Positions 52,801 to 64,000 are shown, counted from the stretch's first letter. The stretch is DNA of 64,000 nucleotides from Thamnaconus septentrionalis (GCA_009823395.1 CM020512.1:3861905-3925904); one strand, 5' to 3'. Translations and numbers: made by a program. Notes: a model not told the origin generated them from the letters alone.

Positions 52801-55290
52801 ATGCAGCAGAACTAATCTAGTGTCGAAGCGCGCACACAGGTGCAACGTGAAAAACAAAACAAAACAAAAACAGAAGACATCCTCAATCAATCAGTCAGTT
52901 TGGTCACGTCTGGGATTTAGCCGACATCCATTTAAAGACGCTCCCTCCCCTTTATGCAGACTTTATCTGTCTATTTAAAAAAAAACAAACAAACACCGAG
53001 CTGTGCACGGTGCCCTCTTAACGTCACCCTCTGCTGTCTGACAGACATCGACGAGTGCTCCTCCAAGATAGACGGGGAGAAGGCGTGCGACCATTTTTGC
53101 CACAATTATGTCGGCGGATTTTACTGCACCTGCAGACAGGGGTACCTTCTCCATGACAACAACAGATCCTGCACAGGTAAGACACAGGAGCCCGGCTGAA
53201 GTGGCCTTTTTCATTTCCGCAAAATTAAAGTGAGTTGCAGTGTTGGACTGTGTGCTGGTGGGGTACAAATGGTTGTTTTTCATGGAAAAATACAAGATAC
53301 TGGTGCGCAGTTCATAGTTTTTAAAGTCCCATTGATTGTCACATTACAAAGGATGCGAAATTTGTCCTCCGCATTTGACCCATCCCTTGAGGGAGCGGTG
53401 GGCAGCAGTGGAATCATTAGGTGACCCAACCCCCCAATTCCAACCCCGAATACTGAGTGCCGAGCAGGGAATGGGTGCCATACACATATTGCAAAAACAC
53501 AGGTAAATACGGATAATTCTTGACCGAATTAGATTCAGGCTCAACAGTGACCATGACCTTAACTGTGCACACACCTTCCGAACGTTCCGAAAGCGTTGGC
53601 CTTTTGCTAATATCTGCCCATGCGTCTTGCCCACCTCCAATCAGATTCATTTATGTGAAAAGATGCAGGGGGACAGTTGTGACAGAAGTGTGGTGCATCT
53701 GGATCTGGCCGGGACCAGGATGAAGCCGCTGCGACTCATAAAACAAGTGCAGCTGCAGCAGAGGCTAACGTGGATGCTGCCGCGGCGGCCGTTTCATCAG
53801 AACTGGCCGGAGGATTTGTTTCGACTTCACTAACCGCTGGAAGCTGCAAGGCTAATGCGGCACGCGGCGGTGAGCCAGCCACGAGGAAAATACGGGCGTA
53901 CGTTCGTCTTTTTGTGCCAATGTGCTTCCTAAGGGCTGGTTTATATTGCGCCCACAATTCTGATTGGTCAGCTTCAAAGTGATAGATGGCTTCATCGATC
54001 CTTTCCAAACACACGGTTACAGTCACCAAAACTGTTTTCCTTGTAAAAAGCTCAACACGCAATTCCCAGCACACCAGATGAAGTTTTCATTTAATTTACC
54101 CCATTTTTAATTTGTTTTCCTCTATAAATTGTTGTGCGGTTCGAAATATCAAACCCAAACGGCACACCGATGCATAAAGTGTTTGATGTCGGCCAGCTGG
54201 TGCACGGTTGGGTTAATTACCGTAGGATCCCGAGGGGGGGGGGAGGGAGGGGGGAGTGGGGCAACCAAATGGCATTAAAAATTGATACCTGTGTGCAGCG
54301 CTAACAGCGTATTGACACTGTGTAATTAATCACAATTAGCACCTGATGGGCCTTGAATTATTACTCTTTGCCGGAGGAAAAGCGGGTGCCAAAACAAATC
54401 ATGCGAATGAGCAAAAATGATTATCTGCCCACACTTTGCACTAAGTGTATGAATTGAGGCATTCTGTCCATTTGCCATACGCATTTATGCGTCTGTTTTA
54501 TTTCTATTTCGTTTGTTTTGTTTGCTTGAAAAGGCATGTGCACACCTGCTCAGTCAATAGTGCGACACCTAAGTGGACGTCGCTCTTTGTGTAGCGTTAA
54601 AAAAAAAAAACAGGATTCTTTTTCAATCGAGGGGACCTTCCTCACTGCAAACATTCATCATGCATCACATTAACCTCCAGTGCTGGAGGGGAAACCTGCA
54701 CCTCAGCGTACTTTGACTGCTTCTCTACGCAGTGGAATGCGGCAGCCAGCTGTTGACGTCGCCGTCAGGGGTTCTGAGCAGTCCGGACTACCCGAGCCCG
54801 TACCCGTCTATGAGCCGCTGTGACCACACCATCCGCCTGGAGCAGGGCTACAGGATCGTCCTGGACTTCCTGGAACCCTTCGACGTGGAGGGCCACCCAG
54901 AAGTTCCCTGCCCGTACGACGCGCTGAAGGTCGGTGGACGGGTGGGCAATGTATTCGTCCTCATGCTCGTGTAGGCAGCCGGTTGACCGCCTGTCCCTTC
55001 CCGGGGTGATAAACGTTGAGGCCCTGCGTCCGTTCCCCGCTGATTTAAGTTTGGCCACTCATCAATCAGTCTGGCTTTAAATTAGCCGACAACGTCGGGC
55101 GGTCTGGTAATCGATGTCTTGTTTTCCCAAGATTTCGACATCGGGGCAGGAGTACGGACCCTTCTGTGGATCTGTGGCACCGGGTCGCATTGACACGGGA
55201 AGTTACCAAGTCCACGTCGTGTTCAGTTCGGACGCCAGTGGAAGTAACAAGGGATGGAAGATCCGGTACAGCAGCACCAAGGCTGATTGA
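49821..55290 (+). CDS. masp2: MASP2-like protein limited to CUB1-EGF-CUB2 (no CCP, no protease domain)
   Basis: Six exons: 49821-49828, 49911-50133, 51483-51660, 53045-53176, 54733-54929 and 55132-55290, encoding 298 residues with consistent phases. After a signal peptide ([19 protein letters not shown]) comes CUB1 ([45 protein letters not shown]). A calcium-binding EGF module follows (DIDECSS, six Cys, GGFYCTC). CUB2 has four Cys ([33 protein letters not shown]). These modules dimerise MASPs and bind mannose-binding lectin and ficolins. MASP2 is favoured over MASP1 by the 1p36-like neighbours and by the CUB sequence. The frame then reads TKAD and stops where CCP1 should begin. No CCP or trypsin-like exon was seen downstream. 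It may be a protease-free regulator like MAp19/MAp44 or a truncated gene. Confidence 0.87.
50134..51482 (+). other. masp2 intron 2
   Basis: Holds no recognised exon. Its right end carries a hAT-like transposon terminus that stops 50 bases before exon 3. Confidence 0.55.
51300..51432. mobile_element. Terminal fragment of a hAT-like (Tol2-related) DNA transposon
   Basis: The right end reads CTTAAGTATAGAATGTGAATACTTTTGCCACCTCTG in two blocks. On the other strand it begins CAGAGGTGGCAAAAGTA with repeated AAGTA/TACTT words. This is the terminal signature of many fish hAT elements. The opposite terminus was not found, so it is probably a fragment. The left boundary is a guess. Confidence 0.55.
52008..52390 (+). 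mobile_element. tRNA-headed SINE with L2-like 3' part and (GAAT)n tail
   Basis: The head shows a Pol III A-box-like TGGCGCAGTGGTTAG (from 52018) and B box GGTTCGATTCC (52062-52072). The body contains the conserved GTTTGCATGTTCTCCCCGTG and GGATAGGCTCCAGCA blocks of fish L2-related elements and ends in GAATGAATG repeats. A 13-base direct duplication, TGTAGAAACATGG, flanks it at 51995-52007 and 52391-52403. It lies in masp2 intron 3 on the gene's own strand. Confidence 0.85.
53177..54732 (+). other. masp2 intron 4 with a G-rich tract and a homeodomain-motif-rich stretch
   Basis: A G-rich run at about 54230-54261 has four or more G runs. Next to it, 54270-54500 is AT-rich but complex, with TAATTAAT, CAATTAG, CACCTG and ATGCGAAT words. 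No exon was recognised; a frame at about 53520-53830 has no domain. Confidence 0.45.
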
Positions 55291-55499
55291 CTCAACTCGG
55301 CCTCAGGCTGATCGCAGCCACGTTCTAACTATCATCATGCCATGTAATAATGAGTTTCTTGAGTCTGTGATAGTGCCTGCACTGTTTCCACAATTCCAAA
55401 AAACAGTTAATATGTATTTAATAATCCCCATTCTGCTTGAGCTCCGAAAGATCACAGAGTTTACAGAGCTTACTGTTTTCTAAAAATATGTGTCTACTA

Positions 55500-55735
55500 G
55501 TAACTATTGAACTCCATATGTATGGGAAAGTCATGCAAGTCTGCACTTTGTGATGTCACAAAGGGCACCGATACCTCCCACAGGTCAGTAACAACACTGG
55601 CTGCCCTGTGGGCAACAGGGCAGCCATTTGTTTGTTGCCCTGTTGCCCACCTTGAGGCATCAGCAGACTATAAACAGAGGGCTAAATACGTTGTTTTCCA
55701 GAGATCTATGACTCCATAGATATCACAACATAGAT
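55500..55735 (+). repeat. Dispersed repeat with the CTTTGTGATGTCACAAAG motif, plus-orientation copy
   Basis: It shares blocks in inverted orientation with 35230-35560 and the palindromic core word with about 49155-49180. It includes two overlapping perfect inverted repeats at 55599-55650. Confidence 0.55.
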
Positions 55736-56015
55736 CACATAGATCTTTTACGGAGTTGATTGTTGGAAGCTGCGCTACTCGAATGCAAAATGAAAAAGAA
55801 AGCCTTTTTGGTCTCGTTGCTTTCAAAAGGTAATTTGGTCCATTGATTCAGCCCCTTTTGTAGCAAGTAATTATTCCGTCACAAAGCCGTGCTTGGTGTC
55901 CTTAACACATCCAGCCTCCCTCATCACCTGCATTTTCCTTTGAAAATAAGTGACCTTCTAAATAATCAAATGAACGTTGAAGCACCAGAAGTTTAACGCT
56001 CTGATGTAAATAAGG

Positions 56016-56021
56016 AATAAA
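56016..56021 (+). promoter_or_regulatory. masp2: Candidate masp2 poly(A) signal
   Basis: AATAAA about 725 bases downstream of the masp2 stop codon. Use is not proven. Confidence 0.3.
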
Positions 56022-57292
56022 TGAAGCCCTTTGGAAGTCAGTGGCTGCGCTGCGGCCTAATAAGCTGTGAACGCAGTCGTTTAACCTTCATACATAATGC
56101 AGCTGGTTCTCAGCGGCGCCGCCTCTCTTACTCTATCACGACAAGTCATTAGTGTTTCTCCATCCAATAAAAACTGAAGCACCGTCTTTCACTTGCATGT
56201 GAACATATCCAACATCTCGGCCTCTCTGAGGACACGCAGCAGCTCTTAGCGTTCGGACTGGGAGATGTTGTAGATTTGTCTTTATTCTTTTCACCGCTTT
56301 TTGTTTTTAACCTCATTTTGAAAGCCAACAGCTTCACTCCCGCCTCCTTCGAACCTGGAAATCCACGTCTTGGCGTGACGAGGTCCTGCTGACCCATGCC
56401 TCACGTTTACGTCCCGGCGGCACCGTCGGGTCTTCGGAGATTGACTTTCGTCCCCTGACACAAAATGCTCGCAAAGCAAAACTCACAATGCACTCACAAC
56501 ACGGTCCTCCGCGAGACAGCGTGACACATGTTGGCGCAATTGATTGCTGGCCGTGGCCCCCCATCGCCACTAAGTGTTCAGCCTAGTTGGAGCCAATTCC
56601 ACAGGAATTACGCCCACCATGAAACCCATTAACCAACAGGTGGAAGATATCCGGCTGCAGGCCGAGGCCAGTGTACCCATCACTGTTTTATTGACAAGCC
56701 TGTACTCTGTGGGGACCGTCCCACACGACGTAAAGTCAACACCAAATGGGTACAATTTGGGTGTTTATCACCATTAAATAGCACATGGTCATCAGTATTT
56801 TGTGGCGTTTTACATTTTCAGAAAGAAAACAAACTGTGTTCCCTCTCGCTTCAAAACACTTTGCATGTGATTAAACCTCAGACTCTATCTGTTGATAATC
56901 ACTCGTTGAATTGCAGCTTCATTGGATGTTTTACATTGGATTCTATGTATATTTTACAGTCATAGTTTTACGTGTGTGAACAGTACAGTTTATCCTGCAT
57001 CGTTGTGTTGCCTTGTCTTGTCTTGTCTTATTGTGTCTCTGCTATGGACAGGTGACTGTAAAATGAATTAACCTGAAGGGATAAATGAAGTACTCTGAAT
57101 CTGAAGTACGCACTGTGGACACACTGAAATAAACATAATAAATGTGTTAATAATATATATGTTCCATTTGCCATCAGATGCAGGACAAGGTGTTTTCATT
57201 CTTTGCCATAGTTTTATACTTGAGGATGAAAACAAATACATTTGATTGTCTTGACTTTGACGTTTTGAGTGTTTGCTGTTCAGAGATCATGC

Positions 57293-60200
57293 ATTAAATC
57301 AATCAATCAATCGATCAATCAAACCTTTATTTGTAGAGCACTTTTCATACAATAAAATGCAGCACAAAGTGCTTTACAGTAAAAATAAAGCCCCCCACGC
57401 CCTCCACCGCGCCCATGTACATGTCCCCACCCACCCCAACCATACAAACACATACACACACACACACACGCGCACATGCATACCCACGAAAGAAGGAAAA
57501 TGAGGCTGAGCACAGATGAACCAGAGAGAAAAACACTATCCTAGCGAGCCCTCTTCATCGGGTAGCGGCCACAACCAATGAGACCCGGCCGCAAGCGTGG
57601 GTCCGGAGGAAGAGCCAAGCACCACCGCCGTGAATTCTGAAGTAGCTGGAGGTGCAAGATTCTTTTCTTGGGAAGACCAGAAAGCAGGGCATTGCAGTAG
57701 TCAATACGACTGGAAATAATAGCATGCACTAGCATCTCTGCGTTGGCCAAGGAGAGAATTGGGCGGACTCTGGCTTCTGTTCTTCAGATGATAAAAAACA
57801 GTTTTTACAACATGCTTAATGTGTGGGATAAACGTGAGCTCAGAGTCTAAGATAACACCCAGGTTTTTTACTTGAACCGATGGCCTCAGTGACAGGGCCT
57901 GTAATTTTGACTGGTGGTTCTCTCTCTTGGCTTCAGGATTTTGTCCTGGTTGAGCTGTAGGAGGTTTTCTGCCATCCATAATTTGATCTCTAAAATGCAG
58001 TTGAAAAGGGCATAAATTGGCCTTGTGTCATCAGGAGATATGGCAATATGGAGATATGTGTCATCAGTGTAACTGTGAAAATTAATGCTGTGTCTCCTGA
58101 TGACATCCCCAAGTGGTAACATGTATAGATTAAAAAGGATGGGGCCTAAGATGGAGCCTTGGGACACCCCACATGTTATTTTGTGGATCCCTGCATGTAT
58201 CCATACTTTCCAGGTATCTTCCATCTGTGAGATATGATTCAAACCATTTAAAAGCAGTGCCAGAGAGGCCAACCGGGTGCCTCAGTCTGTTCAGAAGAAT
58301 TTGGTGGTCAACTGTATGAAATACTGCGCTAAGATCCAGTAGGACCAGGACTGAGATCTTACGTGAATCGTAATTGCACCTGAGATCGTTTACGATCGTT
58401 AACAAGGCCGTCTCTGTACTGTGGTTAATCCTAAAACCAGACTGATATGTCTCAAAGATGTTGTTTATGGTTAAAAAAAATCATTCAACTGAATAAAAAC
58501 AAGTTTCTCTAAAATTTTGCTTAAAAATGGCAAGTTGGATACAGGTCTGTAGTTATCAAAAGTGTCAGGGTCCAAATTACTCTTCTTCAAGAGGGGCCTC
58601 ACCACTGCCGTTTTAAAGGCAGCAGGGAAGACCCCAGTCTGAAGAGAGCAATTTACCAAGCTTAAAAGCTCAACTGCAAGAGATCCATAAAATGTCTTAA
58701 AAAGTGATGTGGGGATTGGGTCTAAAAGGCAGGTGGTCAGATTTACCTGAGCAAAAGCCCTACTAAGGACCACAGCATCAACCAGGACAAAGCTGTCCAG
58801 TGTTTCCTCGGATAGATAGCAGGATTTGGTTTCATTAAAAACAGTTTTCTGCTTGGATAAAATGTCGGATCTAATAGAATCGATTTTACTCCTGAAGTGG
58901 AAAGCAAATTCTTCGCATAAGGAGTCAGTGGAGGGTCTACTGTACTTGTTAAAATCAGGATTAATTAGATGGTCTATAGTGGAAAATAGAATTTGGGGGT
59001 TGTTTTTATTATTGGAAATGAGGGTTGCAAAATATGAATTTCTTGCATGTTTGATTGCGCTATTGTATATTTTGAGTTGTTCTTGTAGTATTTGATGATG
59101 TACTGTTAGCTTACTTTTCCTCCATTTTCTTCCGGCTGTCCTGCATTTTTTTTTTTCCAATATTTTGACGTCGTCATTGTTCCTCCACGGGGCCATAGGT
59201 TTTGTTTTGGCCTTTTTTGTTACCAGTGGAGCTACTGTGTCGAGGCGTGACTTAAGTTTACTGTTAAAGTGCTCAACAGTAAAATCACATGATGCAGGTA
59301 AAATGACTGGAGGACAACTTCAATAAAATGTTCTGCCACTTCAGGAGTCAGATAGCGTTTCCTCACTGTACGAACCGAGGCCTCCTGTTTGATAAAACCG
59401 GTGATGTTAAAAAACACATAGTAGTGGTCAGATACAGCCAAGTCAACAACAGAGGACACACCAGCGGTCAAGCCATGAGTAATGACGAGGTCGAGGGTGT
59501 GTCCCCTGTTGTGAGTTGGCTGAGTGATATGCTGCTTAAAATCCAGGGAGCTAAGAATGTTGATAAAATCTTTGAATAAGTAATCTGACTGGTTGTCTAT
59601 GTGAAGATTAAAATCACCGGATATGATAATCATATTATAGGAAGAGTGAACAATTGAAAAAAATTCTGAGAATTCGTTTATAAAAGCAGCACACTGTTTA
59701 GGTGGCCTATAAATTGTAATACATAAGATGGGAGGGCTGTTAAAAACAAAGGCGTGATATTCAAAGGTGGTGAACTGATCAAATGAAATTTGTTTGGGGG
59801 TAAGGGAAGTGCAGAAAACAGAGGCAGTACCACCACCTTTCCTATCCGTCCTTGTAGAGAAGATAAAACAAAAATTTTCAGGGGAGGCCTCAGTTAGAAC
59901 AGCTGATGCATCCGTGCCCAGCCAAGTCTCAGTTAAGAATAAACAGTCAATCATATTCTCTCTGATGAAATCATTAATAATAAAAGTCTCGCTTGACAAT
60001 GAGCGAACATTTAAAAGTGCCAGGTTAAGAGTCCTTGGGGAATTTGTAGTCGATGGGATGGGTGGGTGGGAGTTATAGTCCGGGTCTGGGCTTAGCGGGC
60101 GTAAGCAGTGAGCGATCAACTGTGACAGATGCTAGAGGTGGACAGTAGGTGGAGCTATTGCAGGAGGTGGTGGACTGCGGAGGGATGGTGAGGGTAGAGG

Positions 60201-60550
60201 GCAGAGGTAGTCAGTTGCGTTTTGGCGTGCTGGACTGGACAGCGTGCAGGATGTTGTCAGTCAACACACGGCGGCCCAGTCCGGAGGGGTGAATTCCATC
60301 AGTCCAGTAGAATGACGACCGGTTCCAGAAAAGGTTAAAATTGTCAATGAAGCCAAACCCGCTGCTGGTGGAGGTGGACTGAAGCCAGGTGTTTAGATTG
60401 AGGAGTCTGCGGAAACGCCAGGATGAGCCTGGTGAAAGTCCCAAGTGCGCTGCCAATAAACCTCTGCGCCATATGCATCGCAGTCGACAGGCGTCGCGGG
60501 CTTCACACGCATCCGTTGCTGCGCTGCAGTCTCGACGCAACATAAATCAA
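57293..60550 (-). mobile_element. Decayed L2/CR1-type LINE, minus orientation
   Basis: Read on the minus strand, an ORF1 remnant comes first (60543-60211). It has a GDSL/SGNH-esterase-like C-terminal motif, DGIHPSGLG, which supplies Asp-x-x-His. ORF2 starts with an AP-type endonuclease (60119-59232: LNVRSLSSET, TETWLG, YRPP, SGDFNLHI, THNRGHTLDLVITH). The reverse transcriptase (59196-57886) has VVRPLLKKSNLD, NYRPVSNLPFLSKILEK, LLDLSAVFHTVDH, GVSQGSILGPILF and the catalytic Y-T-D-D. The 3' end carries a (GATT)n microsatellite, seen as ATCA repeats at 57293-57318. Frame changes near 59200, 58400 and 58270 show it is inactive. It is truncated at the 5' end, with the boundary uncertain. Confidence 0.88.
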
Positions 60551-62302
<1,752 letters not shown>

Positions 62303-63888
62303 CTACGTGTCGCTCCTGACGGACTGCACGGCCTGAACCTGCTGGAGGCGCTCGGCCAGCTGGGCCTCGCAGGCCTGCAGCAGCGCCGAGGTCCTGGCGG
62401 TGTCCCACCCCAGCACCTCCGACATCACTTCCGCCCCTTTGCTCACCACCAACTGAGAGGACAAGCAGAGAAAATGGAAACTTTACTCCGAGCTGTGACA
62501 AACTGGCTTTTTAAACTGGCTGAAGCTGGAGTTGGAGCTGAAGTTGCATTAGACTGAAGCACAACAAAACTACTTCTCCTTGTTTGTGCAGCCCGAGGCA
62601 GAGGAAATCTGGTTATTGCACTCTTGCCCTCTCGGTTATATAACAGTGCTGTGTCAGTAATAAAGTACAATTTTTTGTTGTGTCGAGACTTGCAATTTTG
62701 CGTAATTGCTTCATCAATCCCACGGCTGCTTATTAGACTCGTTTGTGCATGTAAGCGGACAAGGCTGGTCCTAGAAGAACCGGATGGCGCTGCGCTGCTA
62801 CGGCTAATTTGAAGGCCGTCACTTGTTTGCGGTGTTGGAAGCTGAGTGAAGGACATTCTGTCACAGTCAGGTGAGAGGGAAGGCTTTTCCACAGAGGTTG
62901 CTGTCTTTAGACGGGATGTGGAGGAGGTTTGTTTTTTTTTTTTTACCTGCAGATCTGCAGTTGACAGCCTGGTTTCCGGGCTCGTCTTGCCTTTCAGGAC
63001 CATCAGCGTCCTGGTCATGAATCCCGACACCGAGTCCACCTCGTCTCCTCTGTCCTCGCCCACCGACCCTGTTGCTGTAAAAACCACCTCTTGAATTCCA
63101 AGGTCAACTTTTTCTCAAAGGAAAACAGTACCACCTAGTGAGCAAAAGGCGCAAGCACGACTTTTTGTGCACCACAAACCAGTATTGTTACAGTTAACAC
63201 CGCAGGACAAGGTGTTTTGGTTAAGTAGAAAGTCAAACATTGACAGGATAAGCCAGGAATGTCAAACACATTTACCCCAGAAAACTGGAATTACAAGGTT
63301 TACATTAGCTAGTTGAGTGAAGCCAAACAATGTTGAGTTCTTCTTTTGAGGCGAAGATGCTGCCCACTTCTGATAATACATCACAAATTAGTGTTGTCGG
63401 TGGTTTATTTTTAGCTCCAGTCTTCACAAGGGGCTTCTTCTTGATTGTGGTTTTCCAGAGCATCCTGGAGCTGTGGCCTCTTGTCTTAAACTTCCTGCCT
63501 ATTTAACCGTACAGGAAGCCCACTGGTGTTGGAATCCGCAGAAAATTAAGACACAGACCAGACAGACGGATGAGCTAGATTACAGCTTGATTAGAGAATA
63601 GCTGAAGGCAATGTCTATTTGTTTCGTTTTTTTTTTTTTCAGGGAAAAATTCAGGAAATTCAAACAATGGCACAATTTAGCCGTACCTTCCAGGCTGGCC
63701 TGGCTCGGCTCACCCTGGCCGCCCTCTCTGTCTGCAGCCTTGAGGTAGAGCTGCAGCAACTCCTTGGACTGTCGCTCCTCCTCACGGCGGTCCAGCACCC
63801 TCTGCAGCGTCTCCTGGAGGTCCTCTGCCTTTTTCTCCTGAAAGCCCAGCGCGAAGGCCAGCTCGGTGGACCGAGCGTCGACTAAGCT
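62303..63888 (-). CDS. dffa: DNA fragmentation factor alpha subunit (ICAD/DFF45), C-terminal three exons (partial)
   Basis: Minus-strand exons are 63888-63687, 63074-62947 and 62452-62303 (stop), each with AG/GT borders and matching phases. They encode SLVDARSTELAFALGF, then RVLDRREEERQSKELLQLYL, a linker with GDEVDSVSG, STADLQ, and LVVSKGAEVMSEVLGWD with LLQACEAQLAERLQQ. Order and sequence follow mammalian DFF45 from its central helical part to the C-terminal helical domain that holds the nuclease CAD inactive. Caspase-3 cleavage of ICAD frees CAD to cut DNA in apoptosis; here the second site reads DEVD (63045-63034). The protein stops at VRSDT, lacking the basic nuclear-localisation tail of the mammalian long form. 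A weak GTAGCC at the stop leaves open another splice. The 5' part lies beyond the right edge. It is convergent with masp2. Confidence 0.93.
62453..62946 (-). other. dffa last intron
   Basis: Bounded on the minus strand by donor CAG|GTAAAA and acceptor CCTCTCAG. Nothing else was recognised inside. Confidence 0.7.
63075..63686 (-). other. dffa penultimate intron
   Basis: Bounded on the minus strand by donor GAAG|GTACGG and acceptor TTTTTACAG. No other feature was recognised. Confidence 0.7.
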
Positions 63889-64000
63889 CTGAAAACAGGC
63901 AGTTGACTCGTGTTAACACAAGCAGGAACTCTGCAAGCACCTTCCCCACTGTGCTTGACCCCTTGATACTTTGTACATCACAAATAGAGAAACAGAGCTC
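63889..64000 (-). other. dffa intron continuing beyond the window
   Basis: The minus-strand acceptor CCTGTTTTCAG at its left end precedes the SLVDAR exon. The upstream exons with the CAD-homology (CIDE-N) domain must lie to the right of 64000. Confidence 0.6.

Larger units (their letters stand above)
55291..57292. other. masp2 3' flank up to the LINE
   Basis: It contains a dispersed repeat with strong hairpins (55500-55730) and a candidate poly(A) signal AATAAA at 56016. Both strands were checked for cysteine-patterned CCP modules and for trypsin-like motifs (AAHC, DIAL, GDSGG); none was seen. Confidence 0.55.

Noticed and set aside
53520..53833. Open frames in masp2 intron 4 considered as an extra exon
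   Set aside because: No domain similarity, and including them would interrupt the EGF-to-CUB2 join that already splices in phase.
49821..55290. Assignment to MASP1/MASP3 instead of MASP2
   Set aside because: Neighbouring srm, exosc10, cort and dffa point to the MASP2 region, and the CUB1 [12 protein letters not shown] and CUB2 CPYDALK segments fit MASP2. Not fully excluded without alignment.
56574..56777. Possible downstream masp2 exon (67-codon plus-strand frame)
   Set aside because: No Cys pattern of a CCP module and no protease motif.
57541..60119. Intact, potentially active reverse-transcriptase gene
   Set aside because: At least three frame changes split the ORF, so it is a decayed LINE.

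Overview
The window is vertebrate nuclear DNA, almost certainly from a ray-finned (teleost) fish. It has short GT-AG introns, very many (CA)n, (TA)n and (GATA)n microsatellites, and a fish-type tRNA-headed SINE with an L2-like tail. It also carries a decayed L2/CR1-type LINE with an esterase-type ORF1 and a somatostatin-family gene whose peptide has proline at position 2. No bacterial, organellar or CRISPR-like content was seen. All gene structures were built by hand from splice signals and from remembered vertebrate family sequences; no alignment was run.

Layout, left to right. (1) About 568-6538, plus strand: the last four coding exons of a GPI-anchored contactin, cut by the left edge. (2) 6.5-13.5 kb: microsatellite-rich intergenic DNA. 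(3) 13505-25842, plus: exosc10 (RRP6-type nuclear exosome exonuclease), 25 coding exons, 888 codons. (4) 27575-29557, plus: srm (spermidine synthase), 8 coding exons, 289 codons, with a palindromic E-box and an NRF-1-like site upstream. (5) 32686-33327, plus: cort/sst2, a two-exon preprosomatostatin with a TATA box and CRE-like sites. (6) 33.6-49.8 kb: a 16-kb stretch with no gene recognised, only simple and dispersed repeats. (7) 49821-55290, plus: masp2-like gene encoding signal peptide-CUB1-EGF-CUB2 and then a stop; no CCP or serine-protease exons follow. (8) About 57.3-60.55 kb, minus: decayed LINE. (9) 62303 to beyond 63888, minus: the 3' three coding exons of dffa (ICAD/DFF45).

From memory, exosc10, srm, cort, masp2 and dffa all have human counterparts in 1p36.22, so the block is a conserved neighbourhood with local reshuffling: cort sits between srm and masp2 here, while human CORT adjoins DFFA. 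The contactin lies outside that block. The genes belong to separate pathways (RNA decay, polyamine synthesis, neuropeptide signalling, complement, apoptosis), so the linkage looks historical rather than functional.

The most notable observation is the masp2 locus. Six well-spliced exons preserve the lectin-binding and dimerising half of the protein, but the reading frame stops exactly where the first CCP module should start. The next 7 kb hold only repeats, the LINE and a convergent neighbour. This could be a MAp19/MAp44-like, protease-free lectin-pathway regulator, or a MASP2 gene that has lost its catalytic half.
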